Positions 4,753 to 9,502 of a stretch of DNA of 9,502 nt are shown here, piece by piece. Under the pieces are notes generated by a model that was not told the origin of the DNA, did not search any database, and saw only the letters and a list, made by a program, of their open reading frames with translations. Origin of the DNA: Nitrospinae bacterium RIFCSPLOWO2_12_FULL_45_22 (GTDB lineage: Bacteria > 2-12-FULL-45-22); the NCBI GenBank assembly GCA_001803565.1, contig MHDQ01000058.1:1-9502 (forward strand). The letters are read 5' to 3'. The translations under genes were made by a program, and so were the position numbers. Position 1 is the first letter of the stretch, and each line of letters begins with the position of its first letter.

Positions 4753-5310
4753 CTATGCGATAAACTTAATTCCTGCACGGAAGGCTTGCTGGTTCAACGA
4801 TAAAATTGCCTCTTTATCCCTAAACCTCTCATGAAGCTTTTTCTCTATAGATTCAGGAGAAAGGGCTTTGGTAAGAGCCAGGTAAGCCCCCAGAAGAACC
4901 ATATTTGAAGCCAACTTACTACCCAGACTTAGAGCGATTTCCTGGGCAGGTATAGCTTTCAGTTTGATATCTTCCCTTCCTACCTCATCAACTAAACCAC
5001 TACTTTCTACCAAGATCAATCCTCTGGGTCGTACCCTGTTTTCAAAGGGTTTCAGGTAGAGTGGACTTGCCAGGATCGCTACTGCAGATTTAGAAAGTAA
5101 AGGGGAATATATCTCTTCATGAGATAGGATGACGGTACATTCACACGGCCCTCCCCGTACCCGGGTAGCATATGATGGTGTCCAAACGATATGCCGGTAC
5201 TCGGTAAGACCTGCCTCGGCTAAAATCAAACCAGCGACCAGGACCCCCTGGCCACCGATCCCTGCTATTATCACCTCCGCCCGGTTATTTTCTTCTCTTA
5301 CCATATTCAT
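4753..5310 (-). CDS. korC: 2-oxoacid:ferredoxin oxidoreductase gamma subunit, copy 2
   Basis: The 185-residue protein is a regular POR/KOR gamma subunit. It keeps the canonical GIGGQGVLVAG near residues 17-27 and WTPSYATRVRGGPCECTVI, which contains the RGG element missing in copy 1. FENRVRPRGLILVESSG and NMVLLGAYLALTKALSPESI also follow the family. It should complete the CoA-dependent complex encoded by korA and korB of this operon. The ATG at 5310 follows an AAGGAG site; a second ATG three codons later is possible. Only seven bases separate it from korB, so it is co-transcribed. It is the last gene of the minus-strand operon; beyond its stop lies the truncated antitoxin, with no clear terminator hairpin. 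Confidence 0.9.
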   Translation of the reverse strand: MNMVREENNRAEVIIAGIGGQGVLVAGLILAEAGLTEYRHIVWTPSYATRVRGGPCECTVILSHEEIYSPLLSKSAVAILASPLYLKPFENRVRPRGLILVESSGLVDEVGREDIKLKAIPAQEIALSLGSKLASNMVLLGAYLALTKALSPESIEKKLHERFRDKEAILSLNQQAFRAGIKFIA

Positions 5311-5317
5311 AAGCTCC

Positions 5318-6070
5318 TTAAAGCTGATCTACGTTTTTGAATTCTCCCAGTGGGAATTGGGGAATCATCTGCCCCTCCATCCATTTAAGGCTTTCTAAGG
5401 GACTCATATGCCAACCTGTAGGGCAGGCAGACAGTATCTCTAAAAAGCTAAAGCCTACTCCATCCATCTGCTTTTGCAAGGCTCTTTTCAGGTAGCTCTT
5501 TGTTTGATGAAAATTTTTTATATTATTAACCGCACCTCGGGCACTAAAAGCCACACCCTTAATAGCAGCAGCTAATTCAGCCATATTTATGGGATAACCC
5601 AACGAGGGATTACGGCCCTCGGGCGTAGTAGATGTGATCTGCCCCATAATGCTAGTAGGGGCCAATTGTCCACCGGTCATGGCATAATGGCCATTATTTA
5701 GCATCAACTGGGTAAACTTCTCCGCCCTCCCTGCCGCATTAAGGAAAGCACCGGCACCAATAGCTGCCACATCTCCATCTCCTCCAAAAACCAGGACAAT
5801 ACTTTCTGGCGAGGCCCGCTTTATACCCGTTGCTACATCAATACACTGACCATGATTAGGCATAACGGTATCAGTCGGAGTATTGAGCAATATCCCAGCA
5901 CCACAAGCAGCCCCTCCTACAACCACCGTCTCCCCTACAATCCCCATCTCTTCTATAACCTCAAAAATGATTCGATAAACAATAGGATACTGGCACCCTC
6001 CACATTCCTGCCGCTCAGCAAAATGACTGAGCCAAATATTTGGCAATCCACAGATACGCTCTTTATTCAT
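5318..6070 (-). CDS. korB: 2-oxoacid:ferredoxin oxidoreductase beta subunit, copy 2
   Basis: The 250-residue protein carries Cys23 and Cys26 (ECGGCQ), Cys56 (GGAACG) and a later Cys in SACPTGW as probable [4Fe-4S] ligands. GDGD at 97-100, NN at 125-126 and YAMTGGQ at 129-135 make up the Mg-thiamine diphosphate site. The segment usually like HGRA reads HGQC here, and the canonical CPGCxH is changed to CGGCQY, so this copy differs from the plus-strand one around the cluster. The C-terminal LKWMEGQMIPQFPLGEF is typical of VorA-like subunits. The ATG lies three bases after the korA stop, with an AAGGGGG site inside the end of korA, so translation is likely coupled. It catalyses the same step as the first complex; a different 2-oxoacid preference is possible but unproven. 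Confidence 0.9.
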   Translation of the reverse strand: MNKERICGLPNIWLSHFAERQECGGCQYPIVYRIIFEVIEEMGIVGETVVVGGAACGAGILLNTPTDTVMPNHGQCIDVATGIKRASPESIVLVFGGDGDVAAIGAGAFLNAAGRAEKFTQLMLNNGHYAMTGGQLAPTSIMGQITSTTPEGRNPSLGYPINMAELAAAIKGVAFSARGAVNNIKNFHQTKSYLKRALQKQMDGVGFSFLEILSACPTGWHMSPLESLKWMEGQMIPQFPLGEFKNVDQL

Positions 6071-6073
6071 GCC

Positions 6074-7174
6074 TTACGCCCCCTTCAAAATTTCTTCCAA
6101 AACCCTCTCGGGTAAGATCATACCCACGTCAGTTGGGTCATGCCGGGCTAGGGCCCCCAAAAGACTCACTTCAGCCATCCCCTGTACTGCCATCTTGACA
6201 TCTTCCACCAACTGGCCAAGGCTATCTTCCACCACAAGGAATTTAGCCCCATTCAAGGCCTTTTCCCTGATAATCTGGTAGGGAAAGGGCCAGGCAGTAA
6301 TGGGGCGTATCATGCCAACTTTTATCCCCTCTTTCCTGGCCAATACGATAGCTTCCTTAGATACTCTTGCGGTATATCCATAGGATACTATTATTATTTC
6401 AGCATTATCGGCCTCAAAGGTGTCATACCGCACCTCTTCCTTCTCCATCATCATATATTTTTTATTTAAGGCCTCTAAAAGCTGCAAATAATTAGCATAG
6501 GGAGGATGTGGTGGAGTGGGCATTAGGCCCTGCATAGCCATAACCACCCTTCGTCTACCGTCCTTATGCCACTTAAGTCCTTTTATAGCCCAATCTTTTT
6601 CAGGCAGTGGAGCAAAGCTACGGCTCCTTAATTCCAGAGGCTCTATCATCTGACCCAATATCCCATCAGACAATAATATCACCAGGTTTCTATATTTATC
6701 TGCCAGATAGAAGGCCAGTTGGGTAAGGTAATAGATTTCCTGAACCGATGCCGGGGCAAGGACTATATTTTTATATCCCCCCTGCCCACCACCCCGGGTT
6801 ACAGACAAGTAATCCATTTGGCCATGGCGGGTAGTACCGGCCCCCGGACCACCCCTTTGTACATTGACGATCACACAGGGTACCTCAGCATTGGCTATAC
6901 TAGATATGCCTTCCTGCATCAGGCCCCAGCCTGGCCCCGATGTAGTAGTAATGGCCCTAACACCAGTAGCGGCTGCTCCAAACAGCATATTAATAGAACC
7001 GGTCTCTGATTGCGATTGAACAAAACAACCCCCGCGTTTGGGGAGCTCCCGGGCAAACCACTCCGTAATTTCATTTTGTGGGGTAACCGGATAACCGAAA
7101 AAATGTAGACAACCTGCGGCTATAGCCCCCCACCCCACCGCCTCATTGCCAGTTACCAGGATCCTCTCGGTCAC
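6074..7174 (-). CDS. korA: 2-oxoacid:ferredoxin oxidoreductase alpha subunit, copy 2 (VorB/KorA type)
   Basis: The 366-residue protein starts at GTG 7174, preceded by AAGGAGGGG, and has the same layout as the plus-strand copy. GYPVTP is at 27-32, SQSETGSINM contains the probable activating Glu57, and RGGPGAGTTRH sits near 107-117. The C-terminal transketolase-like domain includes MIRPITAWPFP. GGGQGGYKNIVLAPASVQEI and SDGILGQMIEP are closer to consensus VorB sequences than copy 1 is. Together with KorB it forms the thiamine diphosphate active site. It lies 36 bases after the ubiD stop, so both are probably transcribed together. No ferredoxin-like delta subunit gene accompanies this operon in the window. 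Confidence 0.9.
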   Translation of the reverse strand: MTERILVTGNEAVGWGAIAAGCLHFFGYPVTPQNEITEWFARELPKRGGCFVQSQSETGSINMLFGAAATGVRAITTTSGPGWGLMQEGISSIANAEVPCVIVNVQRGGPGAGTTRHGQMDYLSVTRGGGQGGYKNIVLAPASVQEIYYLTQLAFYLADKYRNLVILLSDGILGQMIEPLELRSRSFAPLPEKDWAIKGLKWHKDGRRRVVMAMQGLMPTPPHPPYANYLQLLEALNKKYMMMEKEEVRYDTFEADNAEIIIVSYGYTARVSKEAIVLARKEGIKVGMIRPITAWPFPYQIIREKALNGAKFLVVEDSLGQLVEDVKMAVQGMAEVSLLGALARHDPTDVGMILPERVLEEILKGA

Positions 7175-7210
7175 GTATTCCCCTCCTTACAAATAATTCG
7201 CTTCTGTCAG

Positions 7211-8572
7211 CTACGGGTTATCAATTTTTTGCTGTTCGACTATAGTTTTTAGTCGAGCCATTACATCCTGGGATATACCTGCCCGTTCAAAGCGCTCCGG
7301 TTGGTCCAATGGCTTAGTAGCATCAATAGACCAAACGGATGAATAATACTTATCTCCTATCTGCCTGGATGAGGGATCAAACTCCATCCATTCTATTCCA
7401 GAGATAATCCGTATATCTGTGTCTGGCTGGCAGCGCGTAGCGATTGCCCATTCTATATCTTTAGGATCATCAATGTTTACATCGGTATCCACTACAACAA
7501 TTAGCTTAGAGTAAGGATTTAGCGAGCGTAAATGCTGAATGATTCCAGGCACATCATCTTGGGACCCCTTCTCTATTTGTACCACAACATGGAAGCCTAT
7601 CATGTTAATCTTTAATCTCTTTATTTGGGGAAAGGCTTCCCGCGCCTGGATGAAGAGTTCTGGAGTCCAGGTAAGATCAATCAAGGCTGAATCTTCGCTG
7701 GTATTGGGCATTAAGGCATGATAAATGGGGTTTTTCCTATGGGTAATAGCCCCGACTTTTGCTATATAAACCGGTTGACCGTGATAATAACCATCTGAAT
7801 CGCCAAACGGGCCATCTATTTCCCTTAGGCCAGGGATGAGCCGGCCTTCCAGGATAAATTCGGCCCTGGCTGGAACTTCCAAATCAATAGATTCAGCCCT
7901 GGTTATCTCTAATGGCCCACCCCGTAATGCACCACCAAGCTCATACTTATCTACCCCTTCCGGTGCGAAGGCCACGGAGGAGAAAAAGGTCATGGGATCT
8001 AGGCCAATTACTACTGCTATCTCCAAACCTACACCCTTTTCTTCCGCCTTCTGGACAATCCTGGACATGCCCGGAGAGGCAATCACTATGCTGAAACTAT
8101 CCTTATCCCTTATCCTGATACGATGAAGGCCCATACGATGGTAGCCGGTTTCAGGATGTCTAGCAACAGTAAGTCCCGATGTTATGTAAGGGCCTATATC
8201 TTTACTGTGGTGGGTTAGTGCTGGGAGGGTAGCCATAATATCAATATTATTACGGATTATAATATCTTTGACTGGAGCATCTTTCACTATTAAGGGTTTC
8301 AATAAAGTTTTACGGCGGGCAAGGTATTCCTCCCCAAGGTCTTTAGAGGTATTGAAGGCCAGGCTAAGTAATTTCTCACTTCCTAAAAGATTGGCTACTA
8401 CCGGTATATTGTACCCCTTTACTCGATGGAAAAACACCACTGAACCGATCTTTTTATTTAAGAGTTTTATCATGCCCGCTATCTCCTGGACAGGCGAGAG
8501 TTCTTCCCAGATATGGAATATATCCCCAGACTGATCCAAAAAGGCCAAAAAATCCCTCAGGTCTCTATACAT
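7211..8572 (-). CDS. ubiD: UbiD-family decarboxylase with non-consensus active site
   Basis: UbiD enzymes use prenylated FMN to reversibly (de)carboxylate aromatic or unsaturated acids. The protein has 453 residues from the ATG at 8572, where MYRDLRDFLAFL matches usual UbiD starts and GGGGG-AGCAAGGGGT gives a ribosome site. An in-frame ATG at 8590 adds six residues but lacks such a site. Recognisable motifs are ATLPALTHHSKDIGPYIT, HRMGLHRI (145-152), DKYELGGALRGGPLEI and IDGPFGDSDGYY. By eye, some positions differ from characterised members. The Asn of NxGxxR is Arg146, while the Arg is kept as Arg151. The first Glu of EGPFG(E/D) is Asp253. The His-bearing segment after the Arg reads SIVIASPGMSR. 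It heads the second kor operon, suggesting it supplies or consumes a metabolite of that complex. Menaquinone-pathway MqnL and aromatic acid decarboxylases are alternatives; the substrate cannot be told. No UbiX prenyltransferase is seen. Confidence 0.85.
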   Translation of the reverse strand: MYRDLRDFLAFLDQSGDIFHIWEELSPVQEIAGMIKLLNKKIGSVVFFHRVKGYNIPVVANLLGSEKLLSLAFNTSKDLGEEYLARRKTLLKPLIVKDAPVKDIIIRNNIDIMATLPALTHHSKDIGPYITSGLTVARHPETGYHRMGLHRIRIRDKDSFSIVIASPGMSRIVQKAEEKGVGLEIAVVIGLDPMTFFSSVAFAPEGVDKYELGGALRGGPLEITRAESIDLEVPARAEFILEGRLIPGLREIDGPFGDSDGYYHGQPVYIAKVGAITHRKNPIYHALMPNTSEDSALIDLTWTPELFIQAREAFPQIKRLKINMIGFHVVVQIEKGSQDDVPGIIQHLRSLNPYSKLIVVVDTDVNIDDPKDIEWAIATRCQPDTDIRIISGIEWMEFDPSSRQIGDKYYSSVWSIDATKPLDQPERFERAGISQDVMARLKTIVEQQKIDNP

Positions 8573-8657
8573 ACCCCTTGCTCCCCCCATACAAATTGCG
8601 GTAAGAAGGCTGCCTTTTGCATTGGTTTATGCTATTATTACCCTCTAAAATTACCCA

Positions 8658-8720
8658 TTGCCTGGAAAAGATAAATTCACCGTAACAGTTCACAGGGGTC
8701 AGGGATCAGTTGTCAGGCAA
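8658..8720. repeat. Dispersed repeat upstream of ubiD with GTAACAGTTCA and GGGGTCA units
   Basis: CGTAACAGTTCA (8681-8692) repeats the motif at 204-215 in the left spacer. AGGGGTCAGGGATCAG (8694-8709) has the 7-nt period of the tmk LID insertion. A perfect 7-bp inverted pair, TTGCCTG (8658-8664) and CAGGCAA (8714-8720), brackets both. A second pair, GGAAAAG (8664-8670) and CTTTTCC (8722-8728), overlaps it. There is no coding potential. It lies about 90 bases upstream of the ubiD start, so it may influence that promoter, but I see no confident promoter boxes here. Confidence 0.5.
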
Positions 8721-8755
8721 GCTTTTCCTCAAAGATATCCAGGGGCTATGAATCC

Positions 8756-8833
8756 TTATTTAGAGTTTTTTCCTGAACCCCGTGAACGATAGAATTCAGC
8801 GGCGCGGGTTACCGCATCCGCTGGATTTTCTTG
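8756..8833 (-). pseudogene. Possible C-terminal gene remnant, unrecognised
   Basis: A 25-codon minus-strand frame between two TAA stops reads QENPADAVTRAAEFYRSRG and ends in SGKNSK. Its composition looks protein-like, with an amphipathic ADAVTRAAEFYR helix, but no start codon is available. I do not recognise the family. It follows higA by about 20 bases on the same strand and might be the tail of a gene once downstream of the toxin-antitoxin pair, or plain chance. Confidence 0.2.
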
Positions 8834-8851
8834 TTAGTTGAATCTTTTTAT

Positions 8852-9154
8852 TCATACAGCGCTTGCATACGTCCTTACTTCTTGCTTCAACCTTTCGCCG
8901 AGTTCCTCGGCAGTGACATCTAAGTCATACTGTGATTGCAGTCCGAGCCAGAATTCGGCTGATGTTCCAAAAAACGTTGCAAGCCTGAGGGCGGTATCAG
9001 CAGTAATTCCGCGCTTGCCGAGAACAATCTCGTTAATTCTCCGTGGTGGTACACCAATATTTAGGGCCAGTTTATTTTGACTTATACCCATTGGCTTTAG
9101 AAATTCTTCCAAAAGAACTTCGCCTGGATGTACGGGATATAGCTTCTTCTTCAT
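8852..9154 (-). CDS. higA: HigA-family antitoxin (XRE-type helix-turn-helix)
   Basis: The 100-residue protein opens with VHPGEVLLEEFLKPMGISQN, the hallmark of HigA antitoxins. An XRE-type helix-turn-helix follows at about residues 25-44 (QNKLALNIGVPPRRINEIV). LRLATFFGTSAEFWLGLQ after it is also typical. HigA neutralises the HigB toxin and represses the operon by binding its promoter. The start follows a GGAGGAG site located in the 11-base gap after the higB stop, so the two genes are one transcript in the usual higBA order. The length is normal and no damage is visible. The likely target is the TAACG-N5-CGTTA site before higB. Confidence 0.93.
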   Translation of the reverse strand: MKKKLYPVHPGEVLLEEFLKPMGISQNKLALNIGVPPRRINEIVLGKRGITADTALRLATFFGTSAEFWLGLQSQYDLDVTAEELGERLKQEVRTYASAV

Positions 9155-9165
9155 AACTCTCCTCC

Positions 9166-9447
9166 CTAATGATAGTCGGTTATTTCTACATCATATGCAT
9201 CAGCTTCTTGGCAGGCAAAGCAAATGCGCCATTGGTCATTGATCCTAATGCTATATTGACCTTCACGGGCACCTTTTAACTTTTCAAGCCTATTCGCTGG
9301 TGGTATTCTTAAGTCATTAAGATTTTTGGCATTATTTATCATGCGTAATTTCCTTAATGCAACTTGTTGGATATCTCGTGGTAATTTGCTCGATCCCTCC
9401 CGACTATAAACTTTTTCTGTTTCCTTGTTTTTGAATGATTTTATCAT
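9166..9447 (-). CDS. higB: HigB-family toxin (RelE-like mRNA endonuclease)
   Basis: The 93-residue protein begins MIKSFKNKETEKVYSREG and ends DVEITDYH, both typical of the HigB/plasmid maintenance killer branch of the RelE superfamily. The conserved middle LEKLKGAREGQYSIRINDQW, followed by RICF, carries the Arg and Lys residues expected of ribosome-dependent mRNA interferases. The length is normal and the frame is intact, so the toxin is probably functional. Toxin precedes antitoxin, as is usual for higBA. The ATG lies only seven bases after the predicted -10 box with no Shine-Dalgarno site, which suggests a leaderless message. A start further inside would remove conserved N-terminal residues, so I keep this one. 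Confidence 0.92.
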   Translation of the reverse strand: MIKSFKNKETEKVYSREGSSKLPRDIQQVALRKLRMINNAKNLNDLRIPPANRLEKLKGAREGQYSIRINDQWRICFACQEADAYDVEITDYH

Positions 9448-9454
9448 TTAATTC

Positions 9455-9483
9455 ATTGTATAACGGCTAACGTTAAACGTCAA
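9455..9483 (-). promoter_or_regulatory. higBA promoter with embedded operator
   Basis: On the minus strand, TTGACG (9483-9478) and TACAAT (9460-9455) are spaced by exactly 17 bp; each matches five of six sigma-70 consensus positions. The spacer contains the inverted repeat TAACG-N5-CGTTA (9461-9475), including the perfect palindrome TAACGTTA (9468-9475). An operator placed between the boxes suits repression by HigA, since antitoxin binding would exclude RNA polymerase. The -10 box ends seven bases before the higB ATG. Confidence 0.7.
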
Positions 9484-9502
9484 GAGTTATATTGAGGGAG
9501 CA

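Noticed and set aside
4497-4778. A 93-codon open frame on the minus strand over the spacer and korC end
   Set aside because: Its sequence is not protein-like, it overlaps the korC 3' end, and the neighbouring frame clearly encodes the CopG antitoxin remnant.
8573-8590. Upstream ATG for ubiD at 8590
   Set aside because: It has no ribosome binding site, while the purine-rich site lies between it and the ATG at 8572, where UbiD proteins normally begin.

Overview
The window looks like chromosomal DNA of an uncultured anaerobic bacterium. The grounds are two complete ferredoxin-linked 2-oxoacid oxidoreductase clusters, a UbiD-type decarboxylase, a higBA toxin-antitoxin pair, strong Shine-Dalgarno sites and many short dispersed repeats of the kind common in candidate-phylum and Desulfobacterota/Firmicutes genomes. 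I cannot name a phylum from sequence alone.

Layout from left to right. Positions 1-176 hold the start of a minus-strand membrane protein that runs off the window, probably a sodium/calcium antiporter-like protein. Positions 177-729 are a repeat-rich divergent spacer. Next comes a plus-strand operon: korD (two-cluster ferredoxin), korA, korB, korC and tmk (thymidylate kinase). A convergent spacer at 4435-4752 carries minus-strand debris: a truncated CopG-type antitoxin and a short piece resembling a group II intron reverse transcriptase. On the minus strand follows a second operon, transcribed ubiD, korA, korB, korC and without its own ferredoxin. After a second repeat-bearing spacer, the right end holds higB and higA on the minus strand, with a recognisable promoter and operator.

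The two oxidoreductases are paralogues of the VorB/VorA type. Alpha and beta subunits bind thiamine diphosphate and iron-sulfur clusters, gamma completes the CoA-dependent enzyme, and KorD relays electrons. They should interconvert a 2-oxoacid plus CoA with an acyl-CoA, CO2 and reduced ferredoxin. Substrates are not readable from sequence. The ubiD neighbour hints at aromatic or menaquinone-related chemistry for the second complex, but this is inference.

The most striking signal is a set of short-repeat insertions whose junctions can be reconstructed. A 172-bp palindromic element sits between korB and korC, flanked by a 9-bp direct repeat; removing it restores a normal 11-bp intergenic gap with its ribosome binding site. 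The essential tmk gene carries three in-frame insertions made largely of heptanucleotide repeats, of 105, 21 and 84 bp. All are multiples of 21, and removing them leaves a 215-residue enzyme of normal length. Related repeats occur in both spacers.
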